Positions 47,595 through 59,290 of a stretch of DNA of 64,000 nt are shown one piece after another. Source of the DNA: Pilaira anomala (Eukaryota; Mucoromycota; Mucoromycetes; Mucorales; Mucoraceae). The stretch covers positions 1 through 64,000 of the forward strand of contig JAIXMQ010000006.1 in the NCBI GenBank assembly GCA_025716855.1, written 5' to 3'. The notes beneath the pieces are model-generated. The model saw only the letters and a list, made by a program, of their open reading frames with translations, did no database searches and had not been told where the DNA came from. Every line of letters begins with the position of its first letter. Position 1 is the stretch's first letter. The position numbers and the translations under genes were made by a program.

Positions 47595-50109
47595 ATGGAT
47601 CGCAGAAAAGAGGAATTAGAAAAGAAGAGACAGAAATTAGCTGAACTTCGACGTGCTCGAGAAGAAAGAAGAGCTTTGCTTGAAAGCCAGTCAACTCAAT
47701 CTAGTTCTGTAAGTTATAATAAAATAAGATGTACCTGTGTATGTTTAATAACATCTTGTATCACAGACCACGACGACAACCTCAAATACTGGAAGAGATA
47801 GAAAAGCTATTGATGACCTTGTTGCCCTTGTTTTAGGTGAACGTCCTTCAACACCTAATGCTGCAACACAAAATGGTAGTGATCGCGGTTCAGATGCTGG
47901 ATCCGACTTTTCTAATTCACGTCCTACCTCTGCTAATTTCGGATATTCTTCTCCAGGTACACCTGTTAGCACGTAAGATAAAAAAAGTTAACTGCCATTA
48001 TCAAATAATTTAAAAGTTAATATTCAAACTTTTTATAATAGTAATGACGCTAGACTTTCTATGCTTTCTACGTCTTCACAAGCAGCTCAAGCAGCACCTG
48101 TTTATGTTGCAGAATTAACCGAATCACAAGCTTTTATTGCAGACATTCCCCCACTCGTAAAGAAAAAAAAAAGAAAGATTTGTTTAAAAAAAAGCAGAGT
48201 AAATGAATATTTCTTTTTCATTTTAGGAACATGTTGTGTACAGTAAAGAAATTCAAACAACGGATGGATCCTTGGAAGCACCTGAAATCTCTGAAGAAGA
48301 AATCAGAAAGCAAATTATGGAAGAGTTTGAGTTGAAAGAAAAAATAAAAATGGCTCAACTTGAAGAAGAAATTAAAAGGGCAGAGCAAGAAAAACATGAA
48401 GAAATTAGAGGTATACAGATACGAAAAAAAAAAAGTTAAATGTACTAAAGAGTAAAGCATTTTTTTCTTAGAACTTACTGAGGAGGAAGCAAAAAAGATT
48501 CAAAAAACCCAAGAATTTGCTGAATTTGTTGATATTTCTTCCAAACTTGTTGAAAGAGCCTTGAATGAAAAATATGATTTTATGAAAGATTACACATTAG
48601 GTATCGATGTTGAAAGGTAAATAATAAATTGCAAGAAAGGGTTTTGATAATGTATCTAAATAATTTTGGTTTCAAGTGATGAGAATTCGGGTAAACATGT
48701 CAAATTTGTTTGTGAATTCTGGGATGAAAAATGGTGTAAAAATAGATCTGTCACCGATGTCAATTGGTCTCTCAAAGTAAGTCTAAAGGAAAAGATTGAG
48801 TAGATTATGATATTAATAAAAAAAATAGTACCCCGAGTTGGTTGTTTCTTCCTACAATAAGAACCCTCTTGCTCCCAATGAACCTGATGGCGTAGCTTTA
48901 GTTTGGAACGAACATTTATTAGATCGCCCTGAATTTGTATTTCACTCTCAGGTACGGAAAAAAAAAAAAATTTTTTTTTTTTGAATACATGAATTATGCG
49001 ACTAAAGAAATATTTATTTATAGTCTGATGTACTTAGCGTTATGTTCAGTAAATTCCACCCAAACTATATTATTGGTGGTACTTACTCAGGACAGATTGT
49101 ATTATGGGATACGCGTGCAAAATCATTACCTGTATTAAAAACACCTTTATCCGCTGGTGGTCATACACATCCTGTTTACTCTATTGAGATGGTCGGTACA
49201 CAAAATGCACACAATTTAATTTCTGCTAGTACGGATGGATTTGTATGTTCATGGCAATTGGATATGTTGGCTCAACCTCAAGATTATTTGGAATTACTTC
49301 ATCCTGCTCATAATAAGACGGATGAAGTCTCGGTTACTTGTATGGGTTTCCCAGATAATGAAACAACTGCTTTTTGGGCTGGTACAGAGGAAGGTAATGT
49401 TTACCAAGCAAATAGATATGATCGTGCTGGAAGGTAACATATATATATATACATATATGCATATAAAATAATTTTACAAGATATTTTTGTTTAAATTTAA
49501 TATTATTATATAGTAAGGCAGGTATTAATCAATATGATACTTATCGTGGTCACCATGGTATGGTGACAGGGTTAAACTTTCATCCTTTGCATGGACCTGT
49601 TGACTTTTCAGATTTATATTTGACATCCTCTGTTGATTGGACAGTTAAACTCTGGAGAGCAAAGTCAATTTCTAAAACATCTACTCAAGCAGCCGCTATT
49701 CAACCACTTTATTCATTTGAACATGCTGATGATTACGTTTATGATGTAAAATGGTCACCTTCTCATCCAGCATTATTTGGTACAGTCGATGGTACAGGAC
49801 AATTCGATTTATGGAATTTAAATGCGGATACGGAAGAACCTTTTGTTAGTACTCAGGTTGGATCAGGTAAAGCACTTAATAAGATTGCTTGGGATAAAGA
49901 AGGTAAAAAGACTGCAATTGGTTCAAGTGATGGACATGTTTATGTTTATGATATTGGAGAGGTAAAAAATAATATTTATAAAGAAATATTTTCTTTTTTT
50001 TTTTAACATTTAAGAATAGATGGCTACACCCAAGCCAGAAGATTGGAGTTTGTTACAAAAGAACATTTCAGAAATGATTTCTAACCAAGAGAATCCCGCT
50101 GGGAAATAA
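47595..50109 (+). CDS. Cytoplasmic dynein 1 intermediate chain
   Basis: Scaffold subunit linking dynein heavy chains, light chains and dynactin for minus-end transport along microtubules. Ten exons (47595-47708, 47767-47972, 48042-48156, 48227-48410, 48472-48616, 48677-48776, 48829-48951, 49024-49433, 49514-49961, 50020-50109) close in phase and give 644 residues. The charged N-terminal helix [20 protein letters not shown] is the dynactin p150/NudE-binding segment typical of the family. A Ser-rich linker and light-chain-binding region ([12 protein letters not shown]) follow, then a coiled coil and a WD40 propeller ([52 protein letters not shown]). Length agrees with known chains, about 640-680 residues. 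Confidence 0.95.
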
Positions 50110-50791
50110 TGATACACAACAGATACTAATAAATCTTTTTTTTTTTTTGTTATTTTTTATATATTTATATATATATATATACTCACACGGCACCATCACA
50201 TTATCTTTATTAAGTGTTAAAGAACGGTGGATGTGTATATATATATAAATTTGTATATATTTTTACACATTTATACATACATATTCAGTATTTTATTCCG
50301 TTTTTGCTTGAGTAACCCTGGCGTGAAATAGTTTATTTTAAACAGAGACATTTGATTACAGAAAAAAGACAGAAATGGGGTTATTATTTAATAAAAATAA
50401 ATAAAGAGGCAGGGTGAGGATACCGGGTCACTTTATATTTGTATCACTGAGGTACGTATATTGTAATAAATATCATGACACGCATGTAGTCTTAATTTAT
50501 TTGAGAAAAAAAAAAGATGTTTTTACTTGAATTATTAAATTTGAATACTATTTTTAGATGGTTATTGTTGTACGTACATTGTTAATAAACGACAGAAAAC
50601 AATAATTAAGTACCAGGGATCCTTCTTTAAATTCTGTAACCAAGAAGAAAGAGAACATTGAAGTAGTACATATGACTATAAAAGAAGAGGTTGTGATTGA
50701 AAAAGAGGTTTGTCTAGTGTTTTTTATTACAAATACAGGCACAAAAAATTAAAAAAAAATACGAAAAAAAAGTATAATAGTATGTATAGCA
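50110..50791. other. Convergent 3' spacer
   Basis: It lies between the dynein intermediate chain gene and the O-fucosyltransferase-like gene. TATATA iterations occur near 50160-50180 and 50238-50260. No gene is seen. Confidence 0.4.
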
Positions 50792-52255
50792 TTAATAAGT
50801 AAAGAATGAGGAAAGTGTGTAACCTTGTTCTTTTAATACCCAAGCTTCATTTAATTCACCAATATATTTTGAGAAGGTTGATCTTGGAGTAGTAAAAATT
50901 CTTCTTCCATGAGCGACGACCATAGCATCCACTAGGGGAATAAGAAAACTTTTTAAAGGTTTTGAAGGATTAAACATACAACTTAATTGATCCAATGGTT
51001 CAAATAATTCTGGTGGTATATCATTAAGTGTTAAAGTACATGGGAAATAATCGAACCATTCCAATAGTCTAGTATTTTCACTTCGAATATCTTTATGATC
51101 TGTTGCGATATATACAATTCCTCTTGAGCCAATATGTTCCATTGAGTCATTAAAATTAGGTGAAACATTTTGACAAACGTTTATCCATGGCGGTAAAGAT
51201 AAATCTTGTTGTGGTTGTAATCTAAATGTATTTTCAGGTATTGGTGGTGGTTTAGGTAAACTTGTAAGTACACCAAACTCATCATAAGGTGGTAATGGTG
51301 GTACGGGTATACCAGTTGCAATTGACATATTACGTTCAAATTGATGTAGATTTTCAAGCGCATTCTTTTTAAATGGTGCATCTCTTAGTCTAAAATGAAT
51401 ACCATTAAATGTTGCTTTGCCACCTAAATGTTTCACTATACCAGCCACTGTTTCTCCAAGAGGCGTATCTAATCTATAATGAAGTACTTCTGATATCAAT
51501 TGTTGTAATTCAATGTGTTTAGGTTTAACCATATTCATTCTTGTAGAACCAAATATTCCACCCAAATGTAATAGTTTTTCAGTCTTTTTTTGCCAATCTA
51601 ATGGGGTAAAAATCTTGTAAAATTTTCTATCAGTAAAAGAGTCAACAAAGTTGGATTGATTTGCTAATATCATATTTGCTTCTTCAATATCTTCATATAA
51701 TCTCCAGTCATATAAATGTTCATCATAATGTACAAAAGTTTCTTCATCTGTTACACCTAAATCTTGTTGTAATTTTTCAAATGAAACTGTTTCTTGAAAT
51801 CGAATTTTAACATAAGGCTCTATTAAACTAAAATCATGTAATTGATGCCATGGTATCGCTGCAAATTTATTATATTCTGCACATTTACTTCTTTGTGTAT
51901 AACTATACAAATCTCCTGGTGTAGGTGGTTGACACAATTTATCGAAATCTTTCCTTGTAGTTAACCAACTCAGATGATCAAGCAATTGCTCCATTGGCAT
52001 CCATCCAACAACATTACCCAAAAAAGCTGGTGGTATAATAAGTGTACGTTTTAATATAGCTGCTAATAATAAAGCGTTGGCTAATTCTATTCTTTGGTTT
52101 GATAGACCTGAATGTGGTAAATATGCCAAATATTTTTCTTCTTCATTTTCATTAAACAGTGTAGGGTTCGAATATATAAAATAACCTGTTGAAATCAAGA
52201 TTGCTGTAAACACTAAACTGAGTACCAGTGACGATTTTTTATGTTTTATCCACAT
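50792..52255 (-). CDS. O-fucosyltransferase-like type II membrane protein
   Basis: An intronless gene of 487 residues. The N-terminus has a basic patch (MWIKHKKSS) and a single membrane anchor (LVLSLVFTAILISTGYFIY), giving a type II Golgi/ER topology. The luminal part starts with the sugar-nucleotide-binding hallmark of the GDP-fucose O-fucosyltransferase superfamily, HSGLSNQRIELANALLLAAILKRTLIIPP in abbreviated form HSGLSNQ...LANAL...RTLIIPP. It continues with FNGIHFRLRDAPF (the conserved HxR region) and ends VDAMVVAHGRRIFTTPRSTFSKYIGEL, a segment typical of the acceptor end of the family. The donor and acceptor are not known; fungal members are poorly characterised, so enzymatic activity is an inference. 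Confidence 0.82.
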   Translation of the reverse strand: MWIKHKKSSLVLSLVFTAILISTGYFIYSNPTLFNENEEEKYLAYLPHSGLSNQRIELANALLLAAILKRTLIIPPAFLGNVVGWMPMEQLLDHLSWLTTRKDFDKLCQPPTPGDLYSYTQRSKCAEYNKFAAIPWHQLHDFSLIEPYVKIRFQETVSFEKLQQDLGVTDEETFVHYDEHLYDWRLYEDIEEANMILANQSNFVDSFTDRKFYKIFTPLDWQKKTEKLLHLGGIFGSTRMNMVKPKHIELQQLISEVLHYRLDTPLGETVAGIVKHLGGKATFNGIHFRLRDAPFKKNALENLHQFERNMSIATGIPVPPLPPYDEFGVLTSLPKPPPIPENTFRLQPQQDLSLPPWINVCQNVSPNFNDSMEHIGSRGIVYIATDHKDIRSENTRLLEWFDYFPCTLTLNDIPPELFEPLDQLSCMFNPSKPLKSFLIPLVDAMVVAHGRRIFTTPRSTFSKYIGELNEAWVLKEQGYTLSSFFTY

Positions 52256-52445
52256 TTTTTTTTTTTCTTCTTTTTTGTAATTCTTCTTTTTAAGGGCAAA
52301 AAAGTGTATTAATATGGTTAAATATATATAAACGAAGGAAAAAAAAAGAAAAAGGAAAAAGAAAGATATTTTTTATTTTTGACGCTAAATGATATCAAAT
52401 TTCGTCACACAAAATATAAAAAGGAGTTTATTTTAATCGCCTCTT
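52256..52445. other. Short tandem spacer between same-strand genes
   Basis: Only 190 bp separate the O-fucosyltransferase-like gene (start 52255) from the end of the peroxiredoxin gene upstream of it on the minus strand. T- and A-rich runs; no feature. Confidence 0.3.
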
Positions 52446-53037
52446 TTACAAACTTTTAACGACGTTCTCCACTAGACTAACATTAAGTCCAGTAGTATCG
52501 GGTTCAACAAATAATTTTTTAATTTTACCGTCATCGATAATAGCAGCAAATCTCTTGAAACGATGATTTCCTAATGCACCAGTAGCATCAAAGTCAAGAT
52601 CCATTGCTTTAGCTAACTCTCCTTTAGAGTCGGCTAATAAAGTGACTGACCCGTCTGCCTTATGAGCCTTACCCCATTCTGACATAACAAACGCGTCATT
52701 GACGGCAACACAAGCGATCAAATCAATACCTTTGGATTTCAAATTGTCTGCTTCTCTAACATATCCAGGTAAGTGACTTTTACTACAACCAGGAGTAAAT
52801 GCACCAGGGACACCTAATTAATGTTTTTAATTATCTGTTATTATTATTATATTTGTATGCTTAGTTACCGAATAAAATAGCTTTTTTATTCTTGAATAAC
52901 TCGCCAGTGTTTACTGTCTCGGCAGGTGAACTGAGTTGAACTTGAACGTTAGGAATAACATCTCCTTCAGCAATCAATGCACGACTTGTGTTGAAGAAAC
53001 CGCGTCTTTGAACAATATTAAAGCTAGTACGCAACAT
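52446..53037 (-). CDS. Peroxiredoxin, PRX5/AHP1 type
   Basis: Thiol peroxidase reducing hydrogen peroxide and alkyl hydroperoxides. Two exons (53037-52869 and 52813-52446, phase 1) give 178 residues. The peroxidatic Cys is in VPGAFTPGCSKSHLPGY. The downstream VAVNDAFVMSEWGK and FKRFAAIIDDGKIKKLFVE are typical of the Prx5 subfamily. The first about 20 residues (MLRTSFNIVQRRGFFNTSRA) are Arg/Ser-rich and amphipathic, without acid residues, which suggests mitochondrial import with cleavage around FNTS (inference). Length fits a processed Prx5 of about 160 residues. Confidence 0.94.
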
Positions 53038-53818
53038 TTTTTTTTTTTTTTTAGAAAAAGATATAAAGCACTAATAAAAAGAAAAAAAAGTAAAAATAGT
53101 TGGGGCAAAACTCTCTTTAACGTGTTTTTTTTACGCAAGTCACAAACAAACCAGTTTTTCAAGTTTATGATTTTTGGGTGGGAATCTGTCGTTGGATTTA
53201 TTCTGATAAAAACTTGTTTATTTTGCCTGGGCAAAACACTTTTTCTTTAAAAACAAAAAGGTTACTTTGTTGTAAAATAATTTTCCTGTCAGAAAAAAAA
53301 AAGGGGGTTTTTTGGTTGATCTTTATGCCCGTGTGGTAGACATATACTCGTCAGGATTTCAATGCAAACTATCCAGACATAACTTAAGCACTCAAATGTT
53401 TCATCTTACTATTTAAGTAATTCAACTGAATATTACAGTTATTACGTTTCTATAGTTACTTTAACGACTATAAAAGTTATGCGTTGCTTGATGTAGTTAT
53501 AGATATTGGAAACATTTTGCCGCCGTTTTAATAAAATAAAAAGCAGGTACATAATTTTTGTCGTACCTGATTAACAGGGTGCAGTGCTTGGTTGCAGGTG
53601 CCACGTTATCAAACTATTCGAAAAGGCTTAAACATCCAAAACGTGTGTGTGTGTGTGTGTAGCGGAGGTCGAAACAATAGGCTGCTCAGTGCATAATTAC
53701 ACTTGTTGGGGAAAAACGTTTATTATTTTTCTTTTTTCTTTTTTTTTCTTCCACATATTTTCTCTCTCTCTTTCTCTTTGTTGGTGATATATACATATAT
53801 ACAGAAAATATATGCATA
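53038..53818. other. Divergent intergenic region between PRX5 and SNF4
   Basis: The region should hold both promoters. A (GT)n microsatellite lies at 53644-53660, and a CT-rich tract at 53730-53780 precedes the SNF4 ATG at 53819. No gene. Confidence 0.4.
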
Positions 53819-55019
53819 ATGAACGAATTTTTAAATCAACATACATGCTATGATGTATTACCAATAAGCTTTCGTCTAGTCGTATTTGATACAGAACTGC
53901 CTGTAAAAAAAGCTTTATCAATGTTAATTCAAAACGGTAAAAAAAAAACAAAGATGTATTCTGCACAAATAATAATAATCAAATCTATCTATGTAGGTAT
54001 TGTTTCTGCACCGCTTTGGTCAAGTGAAAATCAAGAGTACGCTGGCATGTTAACTGTCAGTGATTTTATAAATTTGATTCAATATTATTATTATAGTAAC
54101 CCATGTGGGTACGATGAAATTGAAACAATACAAATATCTCAGCTTAAAGATAAGCATCATCAAATTTGGGTCAATCAACAAAACTATTCAATTCACCCAA
54201 TGACAACGCTTTACGAAGCTGCCTTATTCATGTCAAAAACTAGAGCACATCGAATACCATTAGTGATTCAAAATACAGAAATTATTAGTGTCATTACCCA
54301 GTATCGATTATTAAAATTTATTGCTAATAACGTAAGCTATATTTTATCTTTTTTTTTAAAAAAAAAATCGGTTATCTATCAGCTAATCTCTCGTATCTGT
54401 TAACAAAAAAGTTTAAAAAGACGGAAGTATTAAAAGTGCCATTATCAAAACTAAAAATTGGTACTTATGGGCCCAAAGTAGCTACTGCATTTAATTCTAC
54501 TCCTGTCATTGAAGTTATTTCTATATTCGCAAGTCAAAATATTAGTGCTGTTCCTATTATAGATGAAAAAGGTACCGTCCTTAACTTATATGATACAGTA
54601 GACGTAATGGTAACTATATATTATCAAATACAAATATCACATCTCGCTTTAATACTATGATTACATATATAGAGTCTTGTACAATCTGAAAAATATACAA
54701 ACTTAGACTTACCTGTACAAGAAGCAATGGAATCAAGGCCAAAGGTAATATACATATATATATATTTGAGTTAATGGTTTATTGGAAGGATATCGGTACC
54801 AAATAGTCTATATACTAATTTTATTTGAATGTATATGTGTGTGTCGGTTAGGACTTTCCGGGTGTTTGTACCTGTACTTTAAATGATACCCTCAATTCAA
54901 TTTTTACTGAAATTCGTAGGAATCGTGTTTACCGTTTAGTTGTAATCGAACCGGACACACACCAATTAATAGGATTATTAAGTTTATCCGATATTCTAGC
55001 TTACATTGTTACGCTTTAA
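53819..55019 (+). CDS. SNF4: AMPK/SNF1 gamma subunit
   Basis: Adenine-nucleotide-sensing subunit of the SNF1/AMPK kinase. Five exons (53819-53936, 53997-54331, 54412-54609, 54673-54744, 54852-55019) close in phase and give 296 residues. The family start is clear (FLNQHTCYDVLPISFRLVVFDTELPVKKAL), then four CBS motifs: GIVSAPLWSSENQEYAGMLTVSDFI, AHRIPLVIQNTEIISVITQYRLLKFI, NISAVPIIDEKGTVLNLYDTVDVM and VYRLVVIEPDTHQLIGLLSLSDILAYI. The serine/aspartate residues at strand ends (SDF, DTVD, SLSD) that bind ribose are present. It is slightly shorter than yeast Snf4 (322). The fourth exon is only 72 bp. Confidence 0.95.
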
Positions 55020-55417
55020 GTAACAAATAATTTTATCAGTATTATTTTCATTACACTTTCTTTTTATTTGTTTATTTATAAATTTTCTTTGCTAAAGACA
55101 AGAAAAAGAATAAAAAAAAAAAAATGGTATCGTCCTGTTTGGAAGTGGAACTATGTCGAGTATTAGAGAATATTTGACTTGAAATTTCATTTAATTGGAA
55201 AGATTCTTACACTGGTCTCTCTCTTTAACCAGAGATGTTTACAAAATAAATTGTATTTTAAAATCTGTAGTCTTCTCGGTGAAGTATTACTCTAAAGTGC
55301 AGGCGCACTGTGAGCTCAACAGTGTGTCATCAGTGTGACTCGCAAATGTTTGGCGTAGTTTTTTTTCCCAGGCAGCTGCTTTTTTTATTTTTTTTTCTTA
55401 ATTATATAACAGTTGCC
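55020..55417. other. Upstream region of the SP-repeat gene
   Basis: AT-rich, ending in a T-rich leader and TTGCC before the ATG at 55418. The frame is open further upstream from 55310, but without a better start codon. No other feature. Confidence 0.4.
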
Positions 55418-58258
55418 ATGGATAACAATAATACTAACGAGGATGCACCTGGACAACGACAAAGAGGCTCCTTTATAAATAACATAATAACGTCCATCAC
55501 TAATTCAAAACAGGCAGCCATTGAAGAGTTCGATGAGTTTTTTAATACATATATTGCCAGTGATACTTACAAACGAATTACAGCATCAAGAAACAAGCCA
55601 GTACGTAAAATTAAAAACATGGTCTCACAAGTGAAAAGACACCCACAAGTTCAAGGAAGAATCTTGACTGATTCAAATCGTGGTACTGAAGTAAAAGATA
55701 TGGAAATTCAAACTGATGGAGATGTTTTATATGAAAAAAAAGAGCCAGAATCCATGAAGCGAAGAGTCAGTTTCGCAACTCCAGAATCAAGTCTCGTTAT
55801 TGGACGTCCTTCGAAAATGAATAAATCAATACCTTCGACTACAAAGTCTATCTTATCTCCAACTTTAATACCAACTCATACCGAATCATCAACTACACAT
55901 ATTGGACCTATTTCTCCAGTTTCTATACCCTACCAGTTACCCATTACTCAACCTATTTCTTTATCGCCTGCTCAAAACGCTTGTGAAGTTATTTCTTCAT
56001 CACCTATTCAAAAAGCTCATGAACTTACTCAATTAGCTTTTCCAGTTACCCAGCATATTTATGAATCTAATCCATCACCTGTACAAACTACACTTAACAC
56101 TGAATCATCACCTATTCGACACATTAATGAATCTAATTCACCTCAAACATCTGCACATAAACCAAGCCTTTCACCTGCTCAATCCATTTATGAACAAAAC
56201 TCTTCTCCTGCTCAGTACAGCTATGAAAAAATCTCTTTACCTGCTGAAGCTAATCCTGAATCTATTCATGATCCAGAATGCTCAGAACCTGGTACTACTC
56301 CTTTTATTCAACAAGCTTCTGAACTTATTTCATCACCAGTTCAATCTAACGTTGAGCCTACCTATGATACAGAATACTTGGAACCTACTCACGAACATGG
56401 TATTTCTATTCCTCAACCAGCTTTTGAGCATAGTCCTTCACCAATTCAACCTAACGTTGAACTTACCTATGATACAGGATACTCGGAACCTTCTCACGAA
56501 CTTAGTATTTCTATTCCTCAACCAGCTTTTGAGCATAGCCCTTCACCTATTGAATCTAACTCTGGACTTAATCGTGATCCAGGATGCCCAGAACCAACTC
56601 AAGAATTAGGCCCGCTTCTTTCTCAACCAGCTTTTGAGCATAGTCCTTCACCAGTTCAATCCAGTGCTGAACTTACTCATGATTCAAAATGTTCTGTTAT
56701 TCAAACCACTCACGAACTTGGTACACCTCTTGCTCAACCAGCTTATGAACATAGTCCTTCCCCAGTGCAATCTAACCTTGGACTTGATTATATTACAGGA
56801 CACTTGGAAGTTAATCATGAACTTGATGCTTCTCTTGCTGAACCAGCTTTTAAACACAACCTCTCGCCAATTCAATCCAATGTTGAACTTACTCATGATT
56901 CAGAATATTCTCCTCCTGTTCAATCAGCTGTTGAACATAGCCCTTCACCAGTTCAATCCAATGTTGAACTTACTCATGATTCAGAATATTCTCCTCTTGT
57001 TCAATCAGTTGTTGAACATAGCCCTTCACCAGTTCAATCCAATGTTGAACTTACTCATGATTCAGAATGTTCTGTTATTCAAACTACTCACGGGCCTAGT
57101 ACACCTCTTGCTCAACCAGCTTATGAACATACTCCTTCACCAGAACAATCTGGCTTTGAACTTAACTATGATTCAGGATACTTGGAACCTATACAAGAAC
57201 TTGACACACCTCCCGTTCAATCAGCGTTTGAATATGATTCCTCAGCAGTTCAACCTGACTTTAAAGATACTTATAATTCAGTATATGCTGTTACTCAATC
57301 TGACACCTCTCTTGCTCAACCTGCTTCAGACAACAGCCCTTTACCTGACGAATTTACATACGAAAATAGTCCTTCACCTGTCCAACATCCATATGAAGCC
57401 AGTCCTACGCCAGTTCAGCATGTATATGAAGCGAGTCCTTCGCCTATTCAGCCTATTCGACAATCTGTTTCTCGATTTACTCAATCCTCTTATGATTTCG
57501 GATCTCCAACCTCGCAACCTTTTTATGACCCTGGATCACCATTGAATCAACCTTCGTACGATCCTGGATCACCAGTCATTGAACCTGGAACCCCAATAAT
57601 TCAATCTGCTTCTACTCCGGTTGTTCATCATTTCTCTTCACCTATCCGGTATGTTTCATCACCAATTCGATCTTTGAACAATACTGGCTCACCAGTTCAC
57701 GGTCGTGATTTGCTCAAGAGAACATCGCCAATTCGATCTGGTCATATGTCACCTTTGATGTATTCTTCAAGTAATACACCAACTAGCTTTCAAACTGCTT
57801 CACCAGGTTCATCAAAAGAGCCAATTTCTTTAGGTCAATTTATTCGATCTTCACCTATGCCAAAACAATCTAAATTGAAAAGTGTAAGCAAGAGTGTTAC
57901 GCCTAGAGCAAGTAGTGTGCTCAGAGCATCACCATATCGCATTTGTTCAGGTCAATTGCCATTTTACAAAAGCACGGCATTTTCTCCATATTACAAAAGA
58001 TTGGAAGACGCAGGTGATATTGAAGATCCTTTTGCCTCCACACCGGTCAGCGAGGAATCTCCTTCCTCATCAACCACCACAAGATCTTTTAGAAGGGCAA
58101 CAAAAAGATCTGCAATTGATGAGGAGGAGGAACGTTTGACTCGGTTGGAGGAAACAATGATGGATATCAGATCCAAGGTAAAACTAAATAAAAAATGAAA
58201 ATGAAAATGAAAATACTGATGTTTCAATTATAATATGTAGGTGAAGGAAATCATTTAA
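55418..58258 (+). CDS. Large disordered SP-repeat protein, unrecognised
   Basis: Exons 55418-58177 and 58241-58258 give 925 residues. The short last exon adds only VKEII. The N-terminus (about 1-75) is conserved-looking: GSFINNIITSITNSKQAA, then FNTYIASDTYKRITASRNKPVRKIKNM, with a basic end. Residues about 150-830 are low complexity with very many Ser-Pro and Thr-Pro pairs, built on diverged copies of a unit like HSPSPVQSNVELTHDSEYS. The C-terminal 90 residues are again compact: ISLGQFIRSSP, SVLRASPYRICSGQLPFYKS, EDPFASTPVSEE, and a coil EEERLTRLEETMMDIRSK. There is no signal peptide or membrane segment. The many SP/TP sites suggest heavy proline-directed (CDK or MAPK) phosphorylation (inference). 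The family is not recognised; a nuclear or cytoskeletal scaffold is possible. Confidence 0.8.
56860..57100 (+). repeat. 81-bp (27-codon) tandem coding repeat
   Basis: Three successive units start with TGTTGAACTTACTCATGATT at 56881, 56962 and 57043, exactly 81 bp apart and almost identical. They are the freshest part of a longer, diverged array covering about 56330-57230 of the SP-repeat gene, so the gene has grown by repeat expansion. Confidence 0.9.
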
Positions 58259-58794
58259 GTTTCTTTTTTTTTTTTTTTTAAAATAAAATTGTGGTTTTTT
58301 TTTTTTTCGTGAATGATTTGAAGCAGTTAAAAAGAATTGTTTTGGTAAATTTTAGCTGCCACGAGGATTGATTACCGTCAAAGTATATAGAGTGTTTCTA
58401 AATTAATACAGCAACTGATTTGTAATCATGTTACATCTGTCAACTACTATTTCTCTCCCCCCCCCTTTTTTTTACAGGCCACTTCTCAATGTTGTTCCTT
58501 ATTTTCTAAAAAAAAAAACCTGTTACATAAACTTTCTTAAAATGTGTGCATGTACTGTTTGTAATAAGTATAAAAGACATTGCTTTAATCACAATTCAAC
58601 TTAAATAAACATTATACCGCTTACAAAAAAAAAAAAAATCAAAATCTATTTAGAATAGTCTTTTTCAGCATATGAATCTACAAACACCTTCATAGGATAT
58701 CAGAAAAAACATGTCTATTTTATTCGATCACTTTTTTTTTTTCTTCTTTTCTTTTCCTTTATTTTTATCAATAATCTAATTCTTATATGTAAGT
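58259..58794. other. Spacer downstream of the SP-repeat gene
   Basis: T and A runs and a C8 run at 58457-58466. No gene is seen. Confidence 0.35.
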
Positions 58795-58980
58795 GAACGA
58801 TGGTTAAATCTACAAGAAAAACTTGATAGTGGTGTATTTGACTGTGAAATCAGGTGCGATCCACCTAACCTAATCGAACAACTTGGGTTTAGACAAGTTA
58901 ACATTGGCACCATAGTCAAGATGATGCGATCAACTACTTATAAACATGATGGATATTATGCTTTCGCTTTAAAACATTGA
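58795..58980 (+). pseudogene. Orphan 3' coding remnant, unrecognised
   Basis: After an AAG that could be an acceptor (58791-58793), 61 codons are open to TGA 58978-58980. The sequence is protein-like: ERWLNLQEKLDSGVFDCE, CDPPNLIEQLGFRQVNIG, then MMRSTTYKHDGYYAFALKH. The layout is reminiscent of the C-terminal end of a SAM-dependent methyltransferase, but I am not certain. No upstream exons are visible. It lies between the SP-repeat gene and a fragment copied from that gene's 3' end, so the whole 58.2-59.3 kb segment may be a rearrangement scar. Confidence 0.4.
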
Positions 58981-59130
58981 CCCTGCCTCAACAAGTAGAG
59001 AAGTCTCCTGTCTGAGAGGCTTGTAAGTCTGTGGATGTATCAAACATTAGTGCCTCCTGCTGAAGTTTGCTTTTAATTAGCCTACTTGAGGGTGACCGTC
59101 TGATTGTTGCTACTGGAAAACACAGATGAA

Positions 59131-59290
59131 GTGGAAGATTCTTTTGCCTCCGTACCGATCAGACGGGAATCACCTCTACAAGAACTGTGATTGATGAGGA
59201 GAAGGAACGTTTTGACTCGGTTAGAGGCAAACCATGATGTATATTAGATCCAAGGTATGTAAAGCCAAACAAAAAATGAAATTGAAAAAT
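59131..59290 (+). pseudogene. Degenerate copy of the 3' end of the SP-repeat gene
   Basis: The sequence matches 58018-58210 with indels. Landmarks are GAAGATTCTTTTGCCTCC (original GAAGATCCTTTTGCCTCC), TGATGAGGAGAAGGAACG, TTGACTCGGTTAGAGG, and ATTAGATCCAAGGTA, including the exon-intron junction and intron bases AAAAAATGAAA. The poly-Arg/Thr part is deleted. Because the intron donor is kept, the copy arose from DNA, not from spliced mRNA. Confidence 0.85.

Noticed and set aside
56061..57545. Long Leu/Asn-rich frames on the plus strand
   Set aside because: They are alternate-frame shadows of the SP-repeat gene, kept open by the repeated, 3-divisible unit.
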